NCBI RefSeq assembly: GCF_934754915.1
Contig: NZ_CAKVKB010000012.1
Coordinates: forward strand, 1 to 51,547
Reading direction: 5' to 3'
DNA from: an uncultured Clostridium sp.
GTDB taxonomy: Bacteria > Bacillota > Clostridia > Clostridiales > Clostridiaceae
DNA: 51,547 nt
The position numbers and the translations under genes are program-made. Positions within the stretch are counted from its first letter, which is position 1. The number at the start of each line of letters is the position of its first letter. Below the pieces are notes generated by a model, which had not been told where the DNA came from, did not search any database, and saw nothing but the letters and a program-made list of their open reading frames with translations. Shown in pieces: positions 43,210 to 51,468 of the stretch.

Positions 43210-44334
43210 ATGGACAAAATTAGAATTATAGTAGTTGATGATTCTGCTTTTATGAGAAAAGCAATATCTGATATGATAGAATCTGAGGCGAGTTTTGAAG
43301 TTGTAGCAAAATTTAGAGATGGACGAGAACTGATTGAAAAAGTAGATCAGTTTAAACCTGACTTAATCACTTTAGATGTTCATATGAGGGATCTAGATGG
43401 GTTAGCAACTCTTAAAGAGTTGAAAAGACAGGGGAAAAGTTATCCCATAATCATGTTGAGCAGTTCCACAACAGAAGGATCAGAACTTACATTAGAATGT
43501 CTGGACAATGGAGCAATAACATTTATTACAAAACCTTCTGGAAGTATTTCTTTAGATATAGATAAAGTTAAGGATCGATTAATAAAAGAAATAAAAGGAA
43601 TAACTAGCAGTATAAAAGTTTCAAATTATAATAAAACACAAAACAATTTTAGGACAACCAGTACAGAAGAAAAAAATATAGATAGTATCAGAAAAAATGT
43701 AAATGTTAAAGAATCTTTAAATAGGGAGAGAATGGTAATTAATAATAAACCTCTTCCTAAAAATAAGGCAATTGATGCTGTTGTTATAGGAGCATCAACA
43801 GGAGGCCCTAAGGCCTTACAGGAAGTACTTACAAAGCTTCCAGGAAATTTAAATGTACCAGTATTCGTTGTTCAGCATATGCCGGAAGGATTTACAAAAG
43901 TTTTTGCAGAAAGGCTCAACAAATCGTGTAATATGACTGTTTTAGAAGCTGATGATGGTATGCAGATAAATAGAAATACAATATATATAGCTAAAGGTGG
44001 AAGCCATATGACAATTGGCTCAATAAACAAAATATCACTTAATAAAGAACCAGCCATATGGGGAGTTCGCCCAGCTGTGGATAAATTATTTGATTCTGCT
44101 GTAAATGTATATGGAGGTAAACTTTTGTCAGTTGTTCTCACTGGTATGGGAAGAGATGGAGCAGAAGGTACTGTAAGGGTAAAAGAAAGTGGAGGAATAA
44201 CAATTTCAGAGGATAGATCTACGTGTACAATCTATGGAATGCCAAAAGCTGCATATGAAACTGGAAAAGTTGATTTGGTGCTTCCGCTTGATCAGATATG
44301 CAATAAAATAACAGAAATTGTACGAGGTATATAG
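43210..44334 (+). CDS. cheB: Protein-glutamate methylesterase CheB
   Basis: A 374-residue two-domain enzyme that removes methyl groups from chemoreceptors. Receiver domain: VVDDSAFMRK, phospho-acceptor Asp56 in LITLDVHMRDLDG, and ITKPSG. A linker of about 50 residues (about 135-185) is rich in Asn, Lys and Ser. Catalytic domain: Ser196 in VIGASTGGPK, His223 in VQHMPEGF, Asp316 in GMGRDGAEG. The frame is open back to TTG 43186 inside cheD, but GAGGTG at 43198-43203 fits ATG 43210. CheA phosphorylates it. Confidence 0.94.
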   Translation: MDKIRIIVVDDSAFMRKAISDMIESEASFEVVAKFRDGRELIEKVDQFKPDLITLDVHMRDLDGLATLKELKRQGKSYPIIMLSSSTTEGSELTLECLDNGAITFITKPSGSISLDIDKVKDRLIKEIKGITSSIKVSNYNKTQNNFRTTSTEEKNIDSIRKNVNVKESLNRERMVINNKPLPKNKAIDAVVIGASTGGPKALQEVLTKLPGNLNVPVFVVQHMPEGFTKVFAERLNKSCNMTVLEADDGMQINRNTIYIAKGGSHMTIGSINKISLNKEPAIWGVRPAVDKLFDSAVNVYGGKLLSVVLTGMGRDGAEGTVRVKESGGITISEDRSTCTIYGMPKAAYETGKVDLVLPLDQICNKITEIVRGI

Positions 44335-44346
44335 GAGAGAAAAGTC

Positions 44347-45114
44347 ATGGATTTTAATGAATTTCATAAATGGGTACATAGAGAGCTGGGGATTAATCTA
44401 TCAGCCTATAAACCTGAACAGCTTAATAGAAGGATAAACAGTTTAATGACAAGAGTTGGAATAAAGTCATTGGATGAATATACAAAAGTTATAAAATCAG
44501 ATTCAGAACAGAGACAAAAGTTTCTCGATTTTATAACAATTAATGTGACAGAATTTTTTAGAAATCCAGAGTTGTATGTTGAACTGGAAAATAAAATAAA
44601 AACTGAACTGCTTCCTAATAATACAAATTTAAAAATTTGGAGCGCGGCATGTTCTATAGGGTGTGAACCATATACAATTGCAATGATATTAGATAAAATA
44701 GCTCCATTAGGAAGACATAATATTATAGCTACTGATATTGATAATACGATTTTATCCAAAGCTAAAATTGGAGAATATACTAAAAATGAAATGAAAGCAG
44801 TATCCAGTGCTGATTTGAGTAAATATTTTTCCATAAAGGACGATAAATACTATATAGACTCAAAAATTAAAGATAGAGTTACATTTAGAAAACATGATCT
44901 TATATTAGATTCCTATGAATCTGATTTTGATTTAATAGTATGTAGAAATGTTGTTATATATTTTAACAACGATGTGAAACAGGAAATATATAAAAAGTTT
45001 AGCAAATCATTAAAAAAGGGTGGTCTTCTATTTGTAGGTGCTACAGAAAGTATATATAATTATAGAGACTATGGATTTGAAAAGGCATCAACTTTTATAT
45101 ATAAAAAGATATAA
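44347..45114 (+). CDS. cheR: Chemoreceptor methyltransferase CheR
   Basis: A 255-residue S-adenosylmethionine-dependent enzyme that methylates Glu on chemoreceptors. The N-terminal helical domain ends in FLDFITINVTEFFRNPEL. The SAM loop is IWSAACSIGCEPYTIAM (the usual form is ACSTGEEPYS, so two residues differ), and the catalytic-domain motif CRNVVIYFN is present, as is LFVGATES near the C-terminus. It opposes CheB. Its stop is 36 bp before cheA, whose AAGGAGGAA is strong. Confidence 0.94.
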   Translation: MDFNEFHKWVHRELGINLSAYKPEQLNRRINSLMTRVGIKSLDEYTKVIKSDSEQRQKFLDFITINVTEFFRNPELYVELENKIKTELLPNNTNLKIWSAACSIGCEPYTIAMILDKIAPLGRHNIIATDIDNTILSKAKIGEYTKNEMKAVSSADLSKYFSIKDDKYYIDSKIKDRVTFRKHDLILDSYESDFDLIVCRNVVIYFNNDVKQEIYKKFSKSLKKGGLLFVGATESIYNYRDYGFEKASTFIYKKI

Positions 45115-45150
45115 ATAAATTTTAACAAAAGGTATAAAGGAGGAATACAT

Positions 45151-47196
45151 ATGGATACATCTCAATATATGTCAATGTTTTTAGAGGAATCATTAGATAA
45201 TTTACAGACTTTAAATGAATCTCTTTTGGAATTAGAACAAAATCCCGAAGATATAGATAAGGTTAATGAAATATTCAGAGTTGCACATACAATAAAAGGA
45301 ATGGCTGCAACAATGGGATTTAATGATATTGCTGAATTAACACATAAAATGGAGGATGTTTTATCAGAATTCAGAGAAGGAGAGTTAAAGGTTAGTCAAG
45401 ATGTAGTAACAGTATTGTTTGACTGTCTTGATACATTGGAAAAAATGGTTGATCTTGTTCAGGATGGATCAGATGAAAAAGTTGATATTCAAGGAATAAT
45501 GGCTAAATTAGCTGATATAAAAGAGAATGGAAATAAAACACCAGAACAAGCATCAGCAGCAAATACTGCAAAGGCAGATACATCATCTGCTTCATCAGTA
45601 GTAACAGCAAGCGATACTATTGGAATGGACTTAAATGAATATGATACATCAGTTATAAGACAGGCAGAAGAAAAAGGATTTAATGCAATTGAAATTAAGG
45701 TTACATTAAGTGAAAATACTCTTCTTAAATCAGCAAGAGCATTTTTGATAGTAAAAGACTTAGAAGAACATGGTGAAATATTAAAATCAATACCTTCAAC
45801 ACAGGATATTGAAAATGAAGAATTTGACTTAGAATTAAAATTTGTTCTTGTTACTAATAATACTGTTGATGAAATAATTGCTATAGTAAATGGCATTTCA
45901 GAAGTAGCCAAAGTAGAAGCTGCTTTAGTTGAATTAGAAGAAGTTCAGCCAAAAGAAGCAGAAAAAACTCAGGAAGTAAAAAAAGAAACAAAACCTGAAG
46001 AAAAGAAAGCAGAATTAGCAAAGAAACCTGCTGCAAAGAAACCTCAAAAGAAAAAAGAAGTTAAAAAGGCACACCAGTCTGTAAGAGTTGATCTTGAAAG
46101 AATTGATAATCTTATGAACATGGTTTCAGAACTTGTTATATATAGAACAAGACTTGAACAGATAGTTACAACACATAAATCACAGGAATTAAATGAAACA
46201 TTAGAACAGGTTGGAAGAACAACATCTGATTTACAAGACCTTGTAATGAAGATAAGAATGCTTCCACTTGATACTGTATTTAACAGATTCCCAAGAATGA
46301 TAAGAGATATTTCAGTAGAATTAAACAAAGAAATTAACTTTGTTATAGAAGGAGCAGATACTGAACTTGATAGAACAGTAATAGATGAAATTGGAGAACC
46401 ATTGATCCATTTATTAAGAAATGCAGCAGACCATGGTGTCGAAACTAAAGAAGAAAGAATAGCAGCTGGAAAATCTCCAGTTGGAACAGTAAAACTTGTT
46501 GCATATCAAGAAGGTACTAAGGCATTAATAAAAGTAATTGATGATGGTGCTGGAATAAATGTTGAAAAAGTAAAAGCAAAGGCTGAACAAAAGGGAATAA
46601 ATACAGAAGGATTATCAGATGCTGATATTAAAAATTTAATATTTGCACAAGGATTCAGCACTAATGAAGTTGTTACAGATATTTCAGGAAGAGGAGTTGG
46701 AATGGATGTTGTTAAAACAAAAATTTCAGCACTTGGAGGTACTGTTGATTTAATAAGTGAAGAAGGAAAAGGATCAGAATTTATTATAAAGCTTCCACTT
46801 ACACTTCAGATAATTCAGGCATTACTTGTTAAAGTGGGAGAAGAAACACTTGCTATATCATTAGGATTTATTGATAGAGTAATAGATTATAAAGAAGAAA
46901 GCATTAAGAAGAGTAATGGTAAAGAAGTAATTGTTTATAGAGAAGATGTAATTCCATTAGTAAGATTAAATGAAAGTTTAGATATTGAGTCTAGTAAAAC
47001 TGATAAGAAGTTTGTTATAATAGTAAATGTAGGTGATAAAACTATTGGATTGCTTGTAGATGCTTTATGTGGACAGCAAGAAATAGTAATTAAACCTTTA
47101 GGAAAAACATTAAAAGGATTGGATCAGTATATCGGAGCAACAATATTAGGAAATGGATTAGTAACATTAATATTAGATATAGGTGCATTATTATAA
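45151..47196 (+). CDS. cheA: Chemotaxis histidine kinase CheA
   Basis: A 681-residue kinase, the hub of the pathway. The P1 domain carries phospho-accepting His46 in RVAHTIKGMAATMGF. A P2-type response-regulator-binding domain covers about 170-265. A Lys/Glu-rich linker (about 270-310) precedes the P3 dimerisation domain (from about 311, SVRVDLERIDNLMNMVSEL). P4 has the N-box HLLRNAADHG (420-429), G1 DDGAGIN and G2 GRGVGMDVV. P5 (from about 545) is CheW-like. All catalytic residues look intact. It phosphorylates CheY and CheB in response to receptors. Confidence 0.96.
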   Translation: MDTSQYMSMFLEESLDNLQTLNESLLELEQNPEDIDKVNEIFRVAHTIKGMAATMGFNDIAELTHKMEDVLSEFREGELKVSQDVVTVLFDCLDTLEKMVDLVQDGSDEKVDIQGIMAKLADIKENGNKTPEQASAANTAKADTSSASSVVTASDTIGMDLNEYDTSVIRQAEEKGFNAIEIKVTLSENTLLKSARAFLIVKDLEEHGEILKSIPSTQDIENEEFDLELKFVLVTNNTVDEIIAIVNGISEVAKVEAALVELEEVQPKEAEKTQEVKKETKPEEKKAELAKKPAAKKPQKKKEVKKAHQSVRVDLERIDNLMNMVSELVIYRTRLEQIVTTHKSQELNETLEQVGRTTSDLQDLVMKIRMLPLDTVFNRFPRMIRDISVELNKEINFVIEGADTELDRTVIDEIGEPLIHLLRNAADHGVETKEERIAAGKSPVGTVKLVAYQEGTKALIKVIDDGAGINVEKVKAKAEQKGINTEGLSDADIKNLIFAQGFSTNEVVTDISGRGVGMDVVKTKISALGGTVDLISEEGKGSEFIIKLPLTLQIIQALLVKVGEETLAISLGFIDRVIDYKEESIKKSNGKEVIVYREDVIPLVRLNESLDIESSKTDKKFVIIVNVGDKTIGLLVDALCGQQEIVIKPLGKTLKGLDQYIGATILGNGLVTLILDIGALL

Positions 47197-47220
47197 AAGT
47201 ACTTTTAAGGAGGATGTTTA

Positions 47221-47820
47221 GTGGACTACTCAAGTTTAAGTATGGTACAATTAGATGCATTGAAAGAGGTGTCAAATATTGGTGCGGGAAATGCTGCAAC
47301 AGCTCTTTCGATGTTACTTAATAAAAAAGTAGATATGACAGTTCCAGCAGTAAATGTGGTAAGATTAGAAGATGTTCTTGAAGAAACTGGAGAAATAGAA
47401 GTTGCTGGTACTGTAGTAAGAGTTCTAGGTGATATTGCAGGTAATATACTTTTGGTATTCGAAGAAGAAACAGTAAGAAAAATAGTGGGAAAGTTAATAG
47501 GAAGTGAAGAAAATATTAACAGTGAAATGGGGCAATCTGTTTTATGCGAAATTGCTAATATAATTTCAGCTTCGTATATGAATTCAATTGCACAACTAAC
47601 TAATCTTGTTATTGCACCATCAGTTCCAGCAGTAACGTATGATATGCTTGGAGCAATACTTACAACTACATTTATAGAGTCTAATCAATATGATGAATAT
47701 ATATTGGATATTGAGACTATATTTTTGGATGATACAGAAGAAAATATAGGAGGACATTTTTATTATATCCCTATGCCGGGATCTTTAGAAAAAATATTAA
47801 AATCAATAGGAATAAGTTAA
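47221..47820 (+). CDS. cheC: CheY-P phosphatase CheC
   Basis: A 199-residue protein with two copies of the phosphatase signature ExxN: KEVSNIGAGNAATAL near the N-terminus and CEIANIISASYMNSI in the middle. It dephosphorylates CheY-P and is bound by CheD, which links receptor adaptation to motor output. The start is GTG 47221 after AAGGAGG. Because the operon also has FliY, the cell has two CheY-P phosphatases, as in Bacillus. Confidence 0.93.
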   Translation: MDYSSLSMVQLDALKEVSNIGAGNAATALSMLLNKKVDMTVPAVNVVRLEDVLEETGEIEVAGTVVRVLGDIAGNILLVFEEETVRKIVGKLIGSEENINSEMGQSVLCEIANIISASYMNSIAQLTNLVIAPSVPAVTYDMLGAILTTTFIESNQYDEYILDIETIFLDDTEENIGGHFYYIPMPGSLEKILKSIGIS

Positions 47821-47838
47821 TTTTGGAGGTAAAAAAAT

Positions 47839-48198
47839 ATGGCTAAAGTTTTAATTGTTGATGATGCAGCATTTATGAGAATGATGATAAAGGATATCTT
47901 AGAAAAAAATGATTTTGAAATTGTTGGAGAAGCTAACAACGGAGTTGTTGCTGTAGATATGTATAAAAAAGAAAAACCAGATGTAGTAACAATGGATATA
48001 ACAATGCCTGATATGGATGGTATTGAAGCGGTAAAACAAATAAAGGGATTTGATCCAAATGCAAAAATCATAATGTGTTCAGCAATGGGACAACAATCAA
48101 TGGTTATGGATGCAATAAGAGCTGGGGCAAAGGACTTTATAGTTAAGCCATTCCAAGCTGAAAGAGTTTTAGAAGCTATTAAGAAAGTTTTAGGTTAG
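47839..48198 (+). CDS. cheY: Chemotaxis response regulator CheY
   Basis: A 119-residue single receiver domain. The acidic pocket is Asp8-Asp9 in LIVDDAAFMR and the phospho-acceptor Asp53 in VVTMDITMPDMDG; the conserved Ser is in MCSAMGQQ and Lys103 in FIVKPF. Phosphorylated by CheA, it binds FliM/FliY to change rotation. GGAGG lies before ATG 47839. A 237-bp gap with an 11-bp palindrome follows, which suggests a transcript end or processing point here. Confidence 0.95.
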   Translation: MAKVLIVDDAAFMRMMIKDILEKNDFEIVGEANNGVVAVDMYKKEKPDVVTMDITMPDMDGIEAVKQIKGFDPNAKIIMCSAMGQQSMVMDAIRAGAKDFIVKPFQAERVLEAIKKVLG

Positions 48199-48306
48199 TA
48201 ATAAGCTGATATGTTAATAAAAGAATTTTACAAATATTTGATTATAATGACTTAATGTGGTAATATATTACAGAAAGCAATATTATATTTGAGTAGAATT
48301 ATGGTG

Positions 48307-48367
48307 GTTAACAGTTGGCAATTTGGGTTACAGTTAACAGTTATAATTAGACAGTTAACTGTTAACT
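48307..48367. repeat. Palindromic repeat cluster between cheY and cheW
   Basis: GTTAACAGTT occurs at 48307-48316 and again in AGTTAACAGTT at 48332-48342. Its exact reverse complement AACTGTTAACT is at 48357-48367, which makes an 11-bp stem with a 14-base loop. TTAACTTT follows but there is no clear T-run, so it is at best a weak terminator. It could be a protein-binding site or an RNA processing element. Confidence 0.6.
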
Positions 48368-48435
48368 TATGTTATTAACTTTTATGTATACAAATGATTG
48401 TGAATAATAACAATGGTTAAAAGGAGGGTTACAAA

Positions 48436-48837
48436 ATGCAGATAGTAGTATTTAAATTAGGTGATGAACATTTTGCTGTTGAAACAGATAGAGTTCAAGG
48501 TATAAATGATATTATGAGCATTACTAGGGTTCCAAAGGCACCTGCTTATATTAAGGGATTGATAAATCTAAGAGGAAGTATAAAATCTCTTGTGGATTTA
48601 AATCTATTATTAGATGTAAAACATAGTGATGAACAAAACAACATAATAATATTGACTGTTGAAGATGAAGAAATAGGTATATCAGTTGATGAGGTTGAAG
48701 AAGTTCTAGACATAGATGAAAAGAGTATTCAAAAGCTTGATAAAGATAATGATAAATCTCAGCCTTATGTAAAAGGTATATTAAATTATGAGGATAAGCT
48801 TTTAACTATAATAGATATAGATAAATTATTAAATTAA
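48436..48837 (+). CDS. cheW: Chemotaxis coupling protein CheW (second copy)
   Basis: A 133-residue CheW. VVFKLGDEHFAVETDRVQGI, then APAYIKGLINLRGSIKSLVDL, a stronger match to the canonical CheW docking motif NLRG than the first copy (NHEE there). EEIGISVDEVEEVLDI follows. The two paralogues are clearly diverged. The AAAGGAGGG ribosome-binding site is strong. fliM begins 18 bp after its stop. Confidence 0.92.
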   Translation: MQIVVFKLGDEHFAVETDRVQGINDIMSITRVPKAPAYIKGLINLRGSIKSLVDLNLLLDVKHSDEQNNIIILTVEDEEIGISVDEVEEVLDIDEKSIQKLDKDNDKSQPYVKGILNYEDKLLTIIDIDKLLN

Positions 48838-48855
48838 TTGAAATGAGGGAGAAAT

Positions 48856-49854
48856 ATGGCAGACGTTTTATCTCAAAGTGAAATAGACGCCTTGTTATCT
48901 GCCTTATCTACAGGGGAATTGGAGCCGGAGGAAGTTGGCAAAGACGAAGAAAAACATAAAGTTAAGCTTTATGATTTCAGAAGTCCACAGAAATTTTCTA
49001 AAGAACATATTAGAACATTAGAATTGGTTCATGATAATTATGCTAGAATTATTTCTAATTACTTAACTGGACAGACTAGACAGAATGTCAAAGTGAAAAT
49101 AGAAACTGTAGAGCAGATAACTTATGAAGAATTTATACATTCAGTACAAAACCCAACTATTATAACGGTTTTCAAGATGCCACCTCTTGCAGGTAACATA
49201 ATATTTGAAACAAATCCACAATTTTCTCTTCAGGTTATTGATATACTTTTAGGAGGAAGTGGAGATAGAAAGGTTGAAACAAAAGAATTCTCAGATATAG
49301 ATAAAAATATAATGAGACAGATAACTGGTGGAATGATAAGTAATTTGAAATTAGCATGGGAATCAATTTTGGATGTAGAGCCTGAGGTGGAAGGAATAGA
49401 AACAAATCCAGCAATTAATCAGACGCTGGCTCCTAATGATCCTGTAGCATTAATTACATTTTCAGTGGAAATGAATAAACGCAGTACGTTTATTAATATG
49501 TGTATTCCATATTTAAGTATTGAAAAAATATTAGACAAGTTAGTGGTGCAGTATTCTTTTCAAAATGATGATGAAAGTTCAAAAGCAGAATCTAGAGAAA
49601 AAATTGAGGAAGGAATTCAGAAAGTTGATGTTGATATTGTAGCAGAATTAGGTCATTCAATGTTAACTGTTGAAGATTTCTTAAGGCTTAATATAGGTGA
49701 TGTGATTAGACTTGATACAAAGAGCTCATCCCCAGTAAAAGTATTTGTAGGAAATGAAGAGTGCTATTACGCAAAGCCAGGAATAGCAGGCAAGAATATG
49801 GGAGTTATGATATTAGATATAACAGATAAGGAAGTGAATGGGTATGAGCAATAA
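48856..49854 (+). CDS. fliM: Flagellar motor switch protein FliM
   Basis: A 332-residue C-ring protein. The N-terminal CheY-P-binding peptide LSQSEIDALLSAL is intact. A flexible stretch leads to the middle CheC-like domain (about 40-230, with KLYDFRSPQKFSKEHIRTLE), which contacts FliG, and a C-terminal SpoA domain (about 255-330, ELGHSMLTVEDFLRLNIGDV) binds FliY/FliN. The stop overlaps the fliY start by 11 to 17 bp, so the two are translationally coupled. Confidence 0.95.
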   Translation: MADVLSQSEIDALLSALSTGELEPEEVGKDEEKHKVKLYDFRSPQKFSKEHIRTLELVHDNYARIISNYLTGQTRQNVKVKIETVEQITYEEFIHSVQNPTIITVFKMPPLAGNIIFETNPQFSLQVIDILLGGSGDRKVETKEFSDIDKNIMRQITGGMISNLKLAWESILDVEPEVEGIETNPAINQTLAPNDPVALITFSVEMNKRSTFINMCIPYLSIEKILDKLVVQYSFQNDDESSKAESREKIEEGIQKVDVDIVAELGHSMLTVEDFLRLNIGDVIRLDTKSSSPVKVFVGNEECYYAKPGIAGKNMGVMILDITDKEVNGYEQ

Positions 49855-51103
49855 TTTTTTATCTCAAGAAGAAATAAATGCATTATTATCAGGAGAATCT
49901 CCAGATAACAAAGAAAATGATTCTGCTATAGATACAAATAAAGATGAAAATACAGATAAAAACTTAGATGCAGATGTGAGCACTGTAACTGCTGATGAAA
50001 TAACAGACACAGATAAAGACTTATTAGGCGAGATAGGAAACATATCAATGGGGTCTGCTTCTACTGCGTTGTATCAGCTTATAAATCAGCAGGTTAATAT
50101 AACAACACCAGTAGTATCAGTAACAACATTGAGGGAAATAAAGGAAGGATTTGAAACTCCTAATATAGTTTTAGATATAGAATATATAGCTGGTATAGTT
50201 GGAAGAAACATATTAATAATAAAAACCTATGATGGGCTTGTAATTTCCAACCTTATGATGGGGGGAGATGGAAAGGTAACAGATGTACATGAATTGTCTG
50301 AACTTGAAATAAGTGCTGTTTCAGAAGCGATGAATCAGATGATAGGTTCTGCAGCAACATCAATGGCAACAATGTTTGGAAAAAAAGTGGATATATCACC
50401 TCCAACTGCTAAAGTTGTTAAAGATTCAAGTATACCTATATCAGATGCAATACCAGAAGATGAGCCAATAGTAAAGGTGTCATTTAAAATGACAATTGGG
50501 GATATTGTTGATAGTAATATAATGCAGATATTTCCTATAAGGACTGCAAAAAATATAGTGGCAATAATGACTGGTGAGGATGTTGAACAAGATGTTCCAC
50601 AAGTACAGCCAGAAGAACCTAAAAAAGAAACTATTTTAAGCAAGGAAATTCAGCCTGAACCAGAAAGTCAGCCACAACAGTATCAGGAGGCGCAAATGCA
50701 ACAGCCACAATATACACAACAACCACAAATGCAACAACAACCACAGATGTATGGAGGACAACCACAGATGTATGGTCAGCCGGTAGAGGTGCATCAAGCA
50801 GCTTTTGCACCATTATCACAGCAAGGCACAGTACCTCCAATAAAAAATATCGACTTAATTATGGATGTACCATTAGATATATCTGTAGTTTTAGGAAGGA
50901 CAAAGAAGAGCATTCAGGATATTTTAAATCTTGGTGCAGGTTCTCTTATAGAGCTTCAGAAACTTGCAGAAGAGCCAGTTGAGATATTAGTTAATGGAAA
51001 ACAGATAGCATTAGGAGAAGTTGTTGTTGTTGATGAAAACTTTGGTGTAAGAATAACAAGCATTGTGAGTGACGCAGAAAGACTTAAGACATTAAAAAAA
51101 TAA
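49844..51103 (+). CDS. fliY: Flagellar motor switch phosphatase FliY
   Basis: A C-ring protein of about 419 residues with CheY-P phosphatase activity. The N-terminal CheY-binding peptide LSQEEINALLSG echoes FliM. A CheC-like domain (about 55-245) contains two phosphatase motifs, GEIGNISMGSASTAL and SEAMNQMIGSAATS. A Gln/Pro/Met/Tyr-rich linker (about 270-325) has short repeats such as QQPQ and QMYG. A C-terminal SpoA/FliN domain (about 338-410) ends with VVVDENFGVRITSIV. Two in-frame ATGs exist (49838, 49844); spacing from AAGGAAG favours 49844. Confidence 0.95.
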   Translation: MSNNFLSQEEINALLSGESPDNKENDSAIDTNKDENTDKNLDADVSTVTADEITDTDKDLLGEIGNISMGSASTALYQLINQQVNITTPVVSVTTLREIKEGFETPNIVLDIEYIAGIVGRNILIIKTYDGLVISNLMMGGDGKVTDVHELSELEISAVSEAMNQMIGSAATSMATMFGKKVDISPPTAKVVKDSSIPISDAIPEDEPIVKVSFKMTIGDIVDSNIMQIFPIRTAKNIVAIMTGEDVEQDVPQVQPEEPKKETILSKEIQPEPESQPQQYQEAQMQQPQYTQQPQMQQQPQMYGGQPQMYGQPVEVHQAAFAPLSQQGTVPPIKNIDLIMDVPLDISVVLGRTKKSIQDILNLGAGSLIELQKLAEEPVEILVNGKQIALGEVVVVDENFGVRITSIVSDAERLKTLKK

Positions 51104-51126
51104 AAGTGCTTGGCATGGATGAAGAA

Positions 51127-51159
51127 AGTGATTACATGTTTTATGTAATTGCTTTTTTT
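51127..51159 (+). terminator. fliY terminator, end of the che/fli cluster
   Basis: AGTGATTACAT (51127-51137) pairs with ATGTAATTGCT (51143-51153, two wobbles) and is followed by a T7 run. Confidence 0.85.
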
Positions 51160-51170
51160 ATTGCTCAAAA

Positions 51171-51220
51171 TGTTTCAATTGACAATTTATGAAGAAATCT
51201 TTTCAAGATTTCTTTGATTG
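51171..51220 (-). repeat. Dispersed intergenic repeat, right-half copy, inverted (R7)
   Basis: On the minus strand it reads CAATCAAAGAAATCTTGAAA, AGATTTCTTCATAAATTGTC, AATTGAAACA. This is the same hairpin-plus-tail module as R4 and R6 but in the opposite direction, which shows that the element inserts in both orientations. Confidence 0.75.
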
Positions 51221-51409
51221 AAGATTTTTCGTATTAGTATGAATCAAAAAACAATTAATATTTAGTATATTAACAGTAAATATCTATACTGTATGTTGAT
51301 TAAGGTTATATGAATTTATAATTATGAAATATCCACAATTATTATATAAGTTTATCATTAAAAGATATGTATTAGAAAATGTAAGTATAAACTTAAGAGA
51401 TTGTAAGTG

Positions 51410-51436
51410 TAAACTTAAAAGATATTTGTTCGATAA
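51410..51436 (+). promoter_or_regulatory. Sigma-28 (SigD/FliA)-type promoter
   Basis: TAAA (51410-51413), exactly 15 bases, then TTCGATAA (51429-51436), compared with the consensus TAAA-N15-GCCGATAA (6 of 8 in the -10). The ribosome-binding site AGGAG lies about 20 bases further on. Confidence 0.65.
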
Positions 51437-51468
51437 ATATATTAATAGAAGTAAGAGGAGTAATGAAT

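Larger units (their letters stand above)
51104..51468. other. Intergenic region with a terminator, inverted repeat copy and flagellar promoter
   Basis: This 365-bp gap contains the fliY terminator, repeat R7 (minus orientation), an approximate direct repeat (51381-51400 and 51403-51424, GTAAGTATAAACTTAAGAGA-like) and a sigma-28-type promoter before the last gene. Confidence 0.65.

Noticed and set aside
40279..47196. Long open frames on the minus strand opposite fapA, cheD, cheR and cheA
   Set aside because: They lack ribosome-binding sites, have odd Ser/Ile/Phe-rich compositions and lie exactly opposite well-supported genes; they are by-products of AT-rich codon use.
47221..51103. CheC and FliY as redundant copies or a duplication error
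   Set aside because: Their domain layouts differ (CheC alone versus FliM-type peptide + CheC-like + SpoA); having both is the normal Bacillus/Clostridium arrangement.
1700..51220. The recurrent intergenic words as a CRISPR array
   Set aside because: Copies are scattered over 50 kb, vary in length and orientation, have no regular spacers, and no cas genes are present.
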